This document shows positions 1-6,167 of a stretch of DNA of 6,539 bases, piece by piece. The notes beneath the pieces were generated by a model. That model did no database searches, was not told the DNA's origin, and saw only the letters and a list, made by a program, of their open reading frames with translations. Within the stretch, counting starts at the first letter, position 1; each line of letters starts with the position of its first letter. A program made the translations under genes and the position numbers. The stretch is from the NCBI GenBank assembly GCA_002410125.1, contig DHQH01000028.1, positions 1 to 6,539 on the forward strand, in the 5' to 3' direction. The DNA is from Alphaproteobacteria bacterium UBA5343 (GTDB lineage Bacteria > Pseudomonadota > Alphaproteobacteria > RF32 > UBA5343).

Positions 1-852
1 AAGAGGTATGGTTGATTTACCAATTATAGCATTATAAGATCCTCTTTTTATTTTTTCATCCAAAATTGTGAAGTGACCAAAATTTTGGTTTATAGGGTTA
101 ACCCCTAATAATAAATAAGCAATTGTTGCCCCAAGAGAATAAATATCGTCAAAATTAGAGCCTCTACCCTTGCCTTCTTTTGAACACATAAGATTTTCTA
201 TAGTTTCGCAAAGGCTTGGTTGATTAGCTCCAACTGGAGATGATACACAATCTCCTAATACTATTCTTTTTTTATCTTTACCAATATAGTACAGGTTAGT
301 TGGATTAACATAGCGATGAAAAACTCCAATTGTTGAAAGTTCTTCTAATGCACTAACCCAAATTGGGATTTGATTATCTATTAACTCGGCTTCTGCAAAT
401 CTATCAATATGATTATCAATATCGGCGACAACCCTACCACCTAATGGTTTTTCATAAATCATTACCAATGTTTTAGCATTATGAATTGGAGAATATATGA
501 AAGCATAGTCATGAAGAGCTAGTAACCCTTTATTTTTGATAGATTTTATTTTATCTAAAATATCGCATCTTGGATATGATGCAGGATCACAAGCAAGAGC
601 ATAGAACTCCCTTGGTGAGGTTTTATCATTTACTTCATAAGCTGTGGCTGTTGGCATATCAAGAGCTGGAATAGGAGATGAAAAATCAATAGCAAAACGG
701 TTTGATAGTTCAATTGAAGATGATGAAGCATTAATGGTGGATGAAGGCATATTTAACTTAATATCATCTAAATTTATAGAATCTGTTGATGAGTTAGGTT
801 TATCCTTACTAGTTGCTTGAGTTTCTGTATTTTTTCTATTTGTATCGGCCAC
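1..852 (-). CDS. Protein-kinase-fold protein, probable pseudokinase (partial, C-terminus beyond left edge)
   Basis: 284 codons are visible and the frame is still open at base 1. The start is taken as GTG at 852-850: an in-frame TAA lies directly before it, an AGGGGC ribosome-binding sequence (867-862) lies 9 bases upstream, and the next in-frame ATG is only at codon 35. Residues 1-48 are polar and Ser/Thr/Asn-rich, probably disordered. A kinase-like fold follows. LVMIYEKPLGG (129-139) matches the hinge, HRYVNPTN (179-186) the catalytic loop, VLGDC (198-202) the DFG strand, and DDIYSLGATIAYLLLG (235-250) subdomain IX. The HRD aspartate is Tyr181 and the loop lysine is Asn183. The VAIK strand reads YALAC (84-88) without lysine. 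Asn186 and Asp201 remain, so nucleotide binding without phosphotransfer is possible. It resembles, from memory, a conserved alphaproteobacterial family that shares this degeneracy. No membrane segment is seen. Its substrate and role are unknown; a scaffold or allosteric regulator is inference. Confidence 0.8.
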   Translation of the reverse strand, partial: MADTNRKNTETQATSKDKPNSSTDSINLDDIKLNMPSSTINASSSSIELSNRFAIDFSSPIPALDMPTATAYEVNDKTSPREFYALACDPASYPRCDILDKIKSIKNKGLLALHDYAFIYSPIHNAKTLVMIYEKPLGGRVVADIDNHIDRFAEAELIDNQIPIWVSALEELSTIGVFHRYVNPTNLYYIGKDKKRIVLGDCVSSPVGANQPSLCETIENLMCSKEGKGRGSNFDDIYSLGATIAYLLLGVNPINQNFGHFTILDEKIKRGSYNAIIGKSTIPL

Positions 853-910
853 TTAATTCTTGCCCCTATTAATTTTGGGTTTACTACCCTTAGAAATATC
901 TATCATAAAT

Positions 911-940
911 TTTATATTTTTTGTATTAATAACCAGTTAA
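911..940 (-). promoter_or_regulatory. Candidate sigma70-type promoter for the pseudokinase gene
   Basis: On the minus strand TTAACT (940-935) and TATAAA (916-911) are separated by 18 bases, matching the consensus at 4/6 and 5/6 positions. Transcription would begin near 904, giving a leader of about 50 bases to the GTG start. A short dyad, AGTTA-N3-TAACT (935-947), overlaps the -35 box and could be an operator, but this could be chance in such AT-rich DNA. Confidence 0.33.
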
Positions 941-960
941 GCTAACTTTATATGAGTTTT

Positions 961-989
961 TTGTTAATTTCTACAAAAATTTTATATAT
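961..989 (+). promoter_or_regulatory. Weak candidate promoter for the PAS/GGDEF-like gene
   Basis: TTGTTA (961-966) is followed after 16 bases by TATATA (983-988), each matching the consensus at 4/6 positions. The leader would be about 90 bases. The rest of the divergent intergenic region (853-1083) is very AT-rich with long T runs, and I see no RNA gene, riboswitch or terminator in it. Other AT hexamers are equally possible. Confidence 0.2.
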
Positions 990-1083
990 CTGTTGGATTA
1001 ATTGCGATTCTTAGTTTTTTTTTAGTATTTTTATGGTAAAACTTGATGATTAGAGAGTGAAAATCTTTGGGTATTATTTTTAG

Positions 1084-2376
1084 ATGGCTGAAACATTGAA
1101 AAAAACCGATAAAAAAGAAAATATTACTAGCAAAAAGGCTAGTGATAACAATACTCCTACTAAAAAAATTATTACAAAAAAAATAGTAAAAAAAGTAGTA
1201 AAAAAGAAAAAGATTGAAGATAAGAAAATAGAGACTCCAAAAAATATAGAGACAAAACAAAATCAACTTAAAAAAATCATTGTAAAAAAGAAAGTTGTTG
1301 TAAAGAAAAAAGCTGAAAAAGAAAAAGCAGAGAACGAAAATGTTATTGTGAGTGCGGAGCCTGTAACCAAAGAAAATCCTAAAGAAGAAAAAAACTCAAC
1401 TCAGAACAATTTAATGAAAAACTTCTTAAAAGTTGAAGATGTTCCTATATTAAAAGATATTTATGATAACTCTCTTACTATTAGTATTATTGTTAAAGAT
1501 GGTTTGATAGATTATATTAATGTTAGCGGATTGGAAATACTTGAATATAGAAAAGATGATATTATTGGCAAAGATTTTCTAGAAATTGTTAGTGAAGATA
1601 ATTGGGTATATTTTACCGAAGATATTAAAGATTTAATTACTAAGAATATTAATCGTGAAGTTCATCTGATTAAGAAAAATAAAGAAAAAATTGCAGTATT
1701 ATGTAGTGCTCAATTTATTAAATGTCAAAAGAGTTTTATCTTTTCAATTGAAGCATTGTCAGTCAGACATATTAGAAACCAGTTAGATGATGCATCTGAG
1801 GTAAATATTTATAATGATGGTGATTTACAAGAAGATGTTAAATATGGGGTAATGATTGATAAGTTAACAGGTCTTCCAACTTTTCACCTATATGAAGATA
1901 GATTACAAATGGCGATTGCTAGATCGGTTAGACATGCTCACGGTAATGCAAAGTCAGCACAAAAGAAAATTGGGGTAGTTTGTGTTAAAGTAGATAAGAT
2001 TAATGATATTGAAAAAAGCTATAATACAGAGACAAAGAATTATATATTACAAACTATCGGCATGAGAATGGTTTCCTCTCTTAGACAAGAAGATACTGTT
2101 GCTAAAGGGGTAGAAGAAGATTTTATTATAGTTTGTGAAAATGCATCAGGTATTGAAGATATTGAAACTGTGATTAGAAGACTGCTTGGTGGTATTTTAG
2201 AGAAGATTTATTTTGAGAGAGAAGAACATAATATTACTTGTAGTATTGGTGCTAGTATGTTTCCAAACCATGGAGTAAATCCTACGAGATTATTAGATGC
2301 TGCTAGAAAAGCTATGAATACAGTAATTGAAAATGGTGGTCAATCTTATAGAACTTTTGAACCTGAGCGAGATTAA
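1084..2376 (+). CDS. Lys-rich tail, PAS domain and degenerate GGDEF domain protein, possible c-di-GMP receptor
   Basis: 430 residues. The ATG at 1084 is fixed by an in-frame TAG directly upstream; no clear Shine-Dalgarno site is present. Residues 1-104 are highly basic, with runs such as KKIVKKVVKKKK (32-43) and KKIIVKKKVVVKKK (63-76), probably disordered. Residues about 120-228 look like a PAS domain (IVKDGLIDYINVSGLEILEY). Residues 257-426 are a GGDEF domain: DKLTGLP (259-265), the signature position at 343-347, SIGASMFPNHG (387-397) and LLDAARKAM (403-411). The signature reads VEEDF instead of GG(D/E)EF. By alignment from memory with PleD, the first metal-binding Asp is Lys302 and the base-contacting Asn is Glu310, so cyclase activity is very unlikely. 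The I-site RxxD (Arg334, Asp337) sits exactly five residues before the signature, as in PleD. No signal peptide or membrane segment is seen, so it is probably cytoplasmic. A c-di-GMP effector role, as in PelD or PopA, is inference; the domain calls are firm. Confidence 0.88.
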   Translation: MAETLKKTDKKENITSKKASDNNTPTKKIITKKIVKKVVKKKKIEDKKIETPKNIETKQNQLKKIIVKKKVVVKKKAEKEKAENENVIVSAEPVTKENPKEEKNSTQNNLMKNFLKVEDVPILKDIYDNSLTISIIVKDGLIDYINVSGLEILEYRKDDIIGKDFLEIVSEDNWVYFTEDIKDLITKNINREVHLIKKNKEKIAVLCSAQFIKCQKSFIFSIEALSVRHIRNQLDDASEVNIYNDGDLQEDVKYGVMIDKLTGLPTFHLYEDRLQMAIARSVRHAHGNAKSAQKKIGVVCVKVDKINDIEKSYNTETKNYILQTIGMRMVSSLRQEDTVAKGVEEDFIIVCENASGIEDIETVIRRLLGGILEKIYFEREEHNITCSIGASMFPNHGVNPTRLLDAARKAMNTVIENGGQSYRTFEPERD

Positions 2377-2378
2377 CT

Positions 2379-3122
2379 TTATATTATGCTATCACCGTCT
2401 CGTAAAATATTTTCTATTTCCTTAGTATAATCACCATTATCTTGATGAATTATAACTGGTTTTTTAAGTGTTAGCGGAGCTTTGGAGCCTTTGTTTGCAA
2501 TTATTAAAACTCTTTTTGCATCTTGCCCAAGTTTAGAAATTAATGGAATAATGTTAATATCACCTGTTTTGTGGTAAAGACTTGCAATGATATCATCTAA
2601 TCTATCAGCACGATGAACAATGATAAACTTACCTTTAGGCTTTAGCATTTTTAGGGCGGTTTCTATCCATTTGGATAAGTTAATTTCGCCTTCAATATGA
2701 GCAGTTGCTTTGGAGTTATTAGGAGATGGCATACCTCCAGCGGTATATGGAGGGTTAGTTATTACAAAATCAAAACTATTTGGCTCTAATTCTTGTTTAA
2801 TATTTTTAATATCAAGATTGATATAGCTCAAAAAACTATCAAAAGCATTATTTTTAGCACTCTTATTTGATAGCTTGCATAAATCTTTTTGAAGTTCAAT
2901 ACCTGTGATAATCGGTGATTTATCTTTTAGGCGATGAGCCAAACAAAGACTTATGGCTCCAGTACCAGAGCCCATATCTAAGATTTTTGAGTTAGGCTTT
3001 ATATTGGCTGGATTAATGCAAGAGTTAGCAAGCACCGCATCAATTGCAGCTCTATAACCAGATACAGGCTGATTGATTATAACTTTTTCACCTAATAAAT
3101 AATCTTTTGTATGCTTCATCAT
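2379..3122 (-). CDS. trmN6: tRNA1(Val) (adenine(37)-N6)-methyltransferase family protein (TrmN6/YfiC-like)
   Basis: 247 residues, class I Rossmann methyltransferase. The SAM-binding motif I is ILDMGSGTGAI (47-57), the acidic motif II residue is Glu76 in GIELQ, and the catalytic NPPY (123-126) marks an N6-adenine or related N-methyltransferase. The N-terminal stretch with QPVSGYRAAIDAVL (18-31) is typical of the COG4123/TrmN6 group rather than of PrmC or ribosomal RNA methylases. In E. coli this enzyme methylates A37 of tRNA1(Val), next to the anticodon; the same substrate here is inferred. The length is normal and it is cytosolic. Two ATGs stand in tandem (3122 and 3119), and no good Shine-Dalgarno site precedes either. 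It lies 19 bases after the membrane-protein gene at 3142-3699 on the same strand, so they may be cotranscribed. A TATAAT (3146-3141) overlapping that gene's stop could be a separate -10 box, but its -35 (TTCTAA) is poor. It converges on the PAS/GGDEF-like gene with 2 bases between the stops. Confidence 0.85.
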   Translation of the reverse strand: MMKHTKDYLLGEKVIINQPVSGYRAAIDAVLANSCINPANIKPNSKILDMGSGTGAISLCLAHRLKDKSPIITGIELQKDLCKLSNKSAKNNAFDSFLSYINLDIKNIKQELEPNSFDFVITNPPYTAGGMPSPNNSKATAHIEGEINLSKWIETALKMLKPKGKFIIVHRADRLDDIIASLYHKTGDINIIPLISKLGQDAKRVLIIANKGSKAPLTLKKPVIIHQDNGDYTKEIENILRDGDSII

Positions 3123-3141
3123 AGTCTTAACTTTAATATTA

Positions 3142-3699
3142 TTATACTTCTATCTTAGAGCTCTTAGAATGCTTCTTTTTAGTATCTATAAGATTCATAA
3201 CTCTATTTGTCATATTTTTTGTTATTTTCATTTTTTTTGTGCCAAAATTTGTTTTTACTATTAACTCTAATTTATAAGTTTGCCCTTTTAGTCTCTCTAT
3301 GTGATACTCCTGTTTCAAAAAGCAATGCAATTCTTTCTTGCTTAGTGGTGGAACCCTTTCATGTTTTTCACAAAGCCAAGATAGAGGCATCTCACCAAGC
3401 ACACAAGTATTATTCATAACATCTTTCTTCTTCGTGTAGAATGTTAAATATATTTCTTCTGGAATAAGAGTATGTTCCATAAAATTTTCAACTTCGAATA
3501 AAAACTTACCCCAATCAAGTTTATACTCATTGTTTTGATGAATATCTACTGTTGATAAACCGCTAGTTGTAAAATTACTAATTTTGAATCTTATCTTCTT
3601 TTTAAATGAAAGATATAAAGATAAACAAATAGCTATACAAGTCAAAAAGCCTGTTAATGCTTCAATAGTATATTTATAATTTTCAAAAAAACATTCCAT
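3142..3699 (-). CDS. Unrecognised single-pass membrane protein
   Basis: 185 residues that I do not recognise. One hydrophobic segment (about 13-32, ALTGFLTCIAICLSLYLSF) is followed by KKK, which predicts an N-out, C-in anchor under the positive-inside rule. The remaining 150 residues would then be a cytoplasmic domain. It alternates hydrophobic and charged residues like a beta-rich fold (for example KFLFEVENF at 65-73 and YKLELIVKTNF at 142-152) and ends in a basic tail (KKKHSKSSK, 174-182). Cysteines are at 4, 21, 25, 99, 110 and 126, without a metal-binding pattern. The ATG at 3699 has no evident Shine-Dalgarno site, but a good promoter lies upstream. It sits 19 bases before trmN6 on the same strand; no functional link between the two is evident. 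Base composition is like that of its neighbours. It is probably real, given its length, the clean membrane segment and the promoter. Confidence 0.68.
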   Translation of the reverse strand: MECFFENYKYTIEALTGFLTCIAICLSLYLSFKKKIRFKISNFTTSGLSTVDIHQNNEYKLDWGKFLFEVENFMEHTLIPEEIYLTFYTKKKDVMNNTCVLGEMPLSWLCEKHERVPPLSKKELHCFLKQEYHIERLKGQTYKLELIVKTNFGTKKMKITKNMTNRVMNLIDTKKKHSKSSKIEV

Positions 3700-3761
3700 T
3701 GTAATTTAACCAAATAACCAATTGATAATGAGCACATTTATAGTTAAGAAAAACTATTGGT

Positions 3762-3790
3762 ACTGTAATGTTAACTATATATTTTGTCAA
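3762..3790 (-). promoter_or_regulatory. Candidate sigma70-type promoter for the membrane-protein gene (and perhaps trmN6)
   Basis: A perfect TTGACA (3790-3785) on the minus strand is followed after 17 bases by TACAGT (3767-3762), a 4/6 match to TATAAT. The start would be near 3755, giving a leader of about 55 bases to the ATG at 3699. A 7-base inverted repeat, TAGTTAA (3741-3747) and TTAACTA (3771-3777), brackets the -10 box and the start point. Confidence 0.45.
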
Positions 3791-3796
3791 TATTGA

Positions 3797-3847
3797 ATTG
3801 CTTTGCAATAGACCTGGATCCCCGAAATTAAAAATTTCGAGGATGAC
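3797..3847. repeat. Palindromic repeat (REP-like), double stem-loop downstream of argS
   Basis: Two adjacent dyads. The first is ATTGC-TTT-GCAAT (3797-3809). The second pairs 3818-3829 (ATCCCCGAAATT) with 3833-3844 (AATTTCGAGGAT) around a 3-base AAA loop: 12 positions with one C/A mismatch at 3822/3840. Read on the minus strand, the direction of argS, that mismatch becomes a G-U wobble, so the argS transcript would form an unbroken stem 14 or more bases past its stop codon. The GGATCCCCG...GGATGAC frame is a pattern I recall from dispersed repeats in alphaproteobacterial genomes. No U run follows on the minus strand, so it is not a classical intrinsic terminator, though it could stabilise or end the argS message. 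Confidence 0.6.
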
Positions 3848-3860
3848 ACACTAAGAAGGA

Positions 3861-5594
3861 TTACTTTTTCAACATTTCATCAAGATAGCTAATGCCTAAT
3901 AAGTCTAAGCAAAGTTGTAATTGTTTTTTAGTTAGCAATGCTAGGCTTATTCTTGATTTAGCAATTTTTTCTTCAGCTTTCATGATTGAGCAAGCATTAT
4001 AAAAACTACTAAATGTTTGAGCTAAACCATAAGCATAATCAGAGATAATGCTTGGCTCTTTATCCTCATAGGCTTTTATAATCGCATTATGGAAATCTGC
4101 TAATTTTAATGCTAGTTTTCGTTCTTCATTTTCAGAGATATGCATATCACCTGCTGTTAGCTCGGTCTTTTTCATGATAGAGTTAATTCTAGCGATTGCA
4201 TATTGCATATAAGGTCCTGTTTTACCTTCAAAATTAGCAAAATTATCAGTATCAAAGATATAATCTGATGAGATGTTATTTCTCATATCTTGGAATTTGA
4301 TTGCGGCAATGGCAATTTTTGAAACCATATCTTCAATATCTTCCTCACTATAACCTTCTACTTCATTTGCGGTTGGTAGAGATTTTCTAACTTCATCTTT
4401 TGACATTGAGATTAAGTTTTCTAAATTCATAACTCCACCATCTCTGGTTTTAAATGGTTTACCATCGGTACCGTTTACTGTTCCAAAGCCGATATGTTTG
4501 AATTTAACATTTGGAGCTATGCCTAATTTTTCGGTAGCAATAAAAACTTGTTCAAAATGCAAAGCTTGTCTTTTATCTGTTAAATATACAACTTCATCAA
4601 CATTATATCCGTCAACTCTCATTTTGATGGTTGCAATATCAGTGGTGTGATAAGTAAATCCACCATCTGATTTTTCTAAAATAACTGGTGGCATTGGCTT
4701 TTTATCATTATCTTTGGCAAGTTTGATAATTAAAGCTCCATCACTGAGCTCTGAAACATTTTTATCTTTAGAAATTGTAACAATTTCTTTTGAAGCATCG
4801 TGAGCATCAGCTTCACCCCACCATAAATCAAACTCAACATCTAATGAATCATAAATCTTTTTAATATCATCAACCGAAACTTTTCTAAAATGCTTCCATA
4901 AATCATAATAAGCTGGTTCTTTGTTTTGTAATTTAGCAGTTGCTAAACGAGCTTTTTCTTTAAAGCCTTCATCTTCTTTACCTTTAATATTAGCAGCTTT
5001 ATAAGTTGATGATAATTTTTCAACATCAAGTTCTTCTAGTGGAATATTTAAACCATTATAATCTTCTTCTAACTTAGCGATAATCATACCCATTGGAGTT
5101 CCCCAATCACCTAAGTGAACATCACCTAATACTTTATCACCATAGAATTTTATAATTCTTTTTACACTTTCGCCAATTACCGCAGATCTTAAATGTCCAA
5201 CATGTAAGGCCTTAGCAACATTTGGTCCACCATAGTCAACAATAATGTTTTTTGGGGTAGTTGTGGTTGGAGCTCCTGCTCTATCATCATTACATAATTT
5301 TGCAGTAAAGTTATTTAAAAAGTCATTTGAAAGACTAACATTAACAAAACCAGGTCCATCAACTGATACTTTTGCAAAATCATTATCAACTTCTAGTTCT
5401 TTTGCTATTGTTTCACCTATTTGTCTTGGGTTTTTCTTTTCAATCTTAGCCAAAGCCAATGCCCCGTTACATTGGAAATCACTGATGTCTGGTCTATCAG
5501 ATGCTTTGAAATAGGCAAATTTTGTATCTAATTCTAGTTTTGTAAAAATGTTTTCTAATTTCTTATTTAAAATATTATTTAATGAAAATGACAT
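3861..5594 (-). CDS. argS: Arginyl-tRNA synthetase
   Basis: 577 residues, normal length for a bacterial class I ArgRS; it charges tRNA-Arg with arginine in the cytosol. In order: the N-terminal Add-1-type tRNA-recognition domain (about 1-90, with DFQCNGALALAK at 39-50), then the catalytic Rossmann domain with the HIGH motif as HVGH (131-134) within NVAKALHVGHLRSAVIG. HLGDWGTPMG (160-169) and YHTTDIA (315-321) follow. The KMSKS-equivalent loop reads KPFKTRDGG (379-387), the usual non-canonical form in most ArgRS. The C-terminal DALR anticodon-binding domain begins near 455 (GKTGPYMQYAIARI) and ends LLGISYLDEML, close to the family's usual terminus. The ATG at 5594 is preceded by a purine-rich AAAGAAGA stretch rather than a well-spaced Shine-Dalgarno site. 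It appears monocistronic in the window and is transcribed away from the metal-handling operon. A palindromic repeat follows its stop. All key residues are present, so it should be functional. Confidence 0.98.
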   Translation of the reverse strand: MSFSLNNILNKKLENIFTKLELDTKFAYFKASDRPDISDFQCNGALALAKIEKKNPRQIGETIAKELEVDNDFAKVSVDGPGFVNVSLSNDFLNNFTAKLCNDDRAGAPTTTTPKNIIVDYGGPNVAKALHVGHLRSAVIGESVKRIIKFYGDKVLGDVHLGDWGTPMGMIIAKLEEDYNGLNIPLEELDVEKLSSTYKAANIKGKEDEGFKEKARLATAKLQNKEPAYYDLWKHFRKVSVDDIKKIYDSLDVEFDLWWGEADAHDASKEIVTISKDKNVSELSDGALIIKLAKDNDKKPMPPVILEKSDGGFTYHTTDIATIKMRVDGYNVDEVVYLTDKRQALHFEQVFIATEKLGIAPNVKFKHIGFGTVNGTDGKPFKTRDGGVMNLENLISMSKDEVRKSLPTANEVEGYSEEDIEDMVSKIAIAAIKFQDMRNNISSDYIFDTDNFANFEGKTGPYMQYAIARINSIMKKTELTAGDMHISENEERKLALKLADFHNAIIKAYEDKEPSIISDYAYGLAQTFSSFYNACSIMKAEEKIAKSRISLALLTKKQLQLCLDLLGISYLDEMLKK

Positions 5595-5673
5595 TCTTCT
5601 TTCGCTTTCTTTATTTTTTATGTTAAATTTGAGGCAATCATAACAGCTTTTATTTTTTTTTAAATATAAAAGT

Positions 5674-5702
5674 TTGATTGAAAATGTGATTTATCATATT
5701 AT
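5674..5702 (+). promoter_or_regulatory. Candidate sigma70-type promoter for the MerP/MerT-like operon
   Basis: TTGATT (5674-5679, 4/6) and TATTAT (5697-5702, 5/6) are separated by an ideal 17-base spacer. Initiation near 5709 would give a leader of about 35 bases. The spacing is not the 19-20 bases typical of MerR-controlled promoters, and I see no convincing MerR-type or CueR-type dyad between the boxes. Confidence 0.5.
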
Positions 5703-5733
5703 ATTTGAGATTAGTGATATTGTTAATATTTAT

Positions 5734-5738
5734 AGGAG
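5734..5738 (+). promoter_or_regulatory. Strong Shine-Dalgarno site of the MerP-like gene
   Basis: AGGAG lies 6 bases before the ATG at 5745. It is the clearest ribosome-binding site in the window; most of the other genes have weak or no such site. It fixes the start of the MerP-like gene. Confidence 0.8.
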
Positions 5739-5744
5739 AAAAAG

Positions 5745-6167
5745 ATGAAAATTTTGAAAGTTGGATTGTTATCTTTAGCAATGATTGGGATGATTAGTAT
5801 TAATGCTAAGGCAGAAGAGATAACTGTTGGGATTGAAGGTATGACTTGTCAGGCTTGTGTTAATAAGGTTACAGAGCGATTAATGGCGATTAATGGAATT
5901 GAAAAAGTGGAAGTTGATTTGGAAAATAAGACAGCAAATCTTAAAGTTAGTGATGATATGCATATTCCTGAAAGTTTGATTAAGACTGTGATTACTTCTA
6001 CTGGTTTTGTGTATACTGGTGGTGATGGCTTTATGGATATGATGCCTCAGGAAGTACAAGATGTTAATATGAAAGTAGAAGAAGCAAAGCAAACTGCTGA
6101 AAACTTAAAAAATACAGCAGAAGAAACTAAAAAGACAGTTAGTAGTTTTTGGGACATGTTTAAATAA
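5745..6167 (+). CDS. Secreted heavy-metal-associated (HMA) domain protein, MerP-like with C-terminal helix
   Basis: 140 residues. A Sec signal peptide (1-23: MKILK, hydrophobic core 7-19, AKA cleavage site at 21-23) sends it to the periplasm. An HMA domain follows (24-92) with the metal-binding GMTCQAC (32-38; Cys35 and Cys38), which binds soft metals such as Hg(II) or Cu(I) in this family, as in MerP, CopZ and the domains of P-type ATPases. Other HMA hallmarks are GIEKVEVDLENKTA (51-64) and the late STGF (85-88). Beyond this is a GGDGFMDMM linker and a long charged helix (about 102-133, EVQDVNMKVEEAKQTAENL) that classical MerP, at about 91 residues, lacks. The helix may form a coiled coil or dock a partner. 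The gene has a strong Shine-Dalgarno site and its own promoter. Its TAA overlaps the next gene's ATG by one base, so metal delivery to the MerT-like protein is likely. The metal cannot be told from sequence. It is not named merP because no mer regulator or reductase is visible. Confidence 0.9.
   Translation: MKILKVGLLSLAMIGMISINAKAEEITVGIEGMTCQACVNKVTERLMAINGIEKVEVDLENKTANLKVSDDMHIPESLIKTVITSTGFVYTGGDGFMDMMPQEVQDVNMKVEEAKQTAENLKNTAEETKKTVSSFWDMFK

Noticed and set aside
982..1266. Minus-strand open frame of 94 codons
   Set aside because: It is the Phe/Leu-rich antisense reading of the Lys-rich tail codons of the plus-strand PAS/GGDEF-like gene. It looks like a membrane protein only because AAA/AAG reads as TTT/CTT, and it has no ribosome-binding site.
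3141..3169. TATAAT upstream of trmN6 as a separate strong promoter
   Set aside because: The -10 hexamer is perfect, but the matching -35 (TTCTAA) is poor and the box overlaps the preceding stop codon; chance hexamers are common in this base composition, so it is noted only in the trmN6 entry.
3207..3419. Plus-strand open frame of 70 codons
   Set aside because: Antisense to the unrecognised membrane-protein gene; no promoter, no ribosome-binding site and no recognisable motif.
3818..3847. Stem-loop as a rho-independent terminator of argS
   Set aside because: The stem is AT-rich in its upper half and the sequence after it on the argS strand (CCAGGTC) has no U run, so it was listed as a palindromic repeat instead.
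4424..4467. Apparent loss of the KMSKS motif in ArgRS
   Set aside because: KPFKTRDGG is the normal variant in most bacterial arginyl-tRNA synthetases and does not indicate inactivation.
5245..5514. Plus-strand open frame of 89 codons
   Set aside because: Lies wholly antisense within argS, which is certain in the other strand.
5674..5702. MerR-type operator in the promoter of the MerP/MerT-like operon
   Set aside because: The spacer is 17 bases rather than 19-20 and I see no clear dyad between the -35 and -10 boxes.
5880..6092. Minus-strand open frame of 70 codons
   Set aside because: Antisense to the HMA-domain gene; His/Asn/Phe-rich composition is the complement of that gene's codons.
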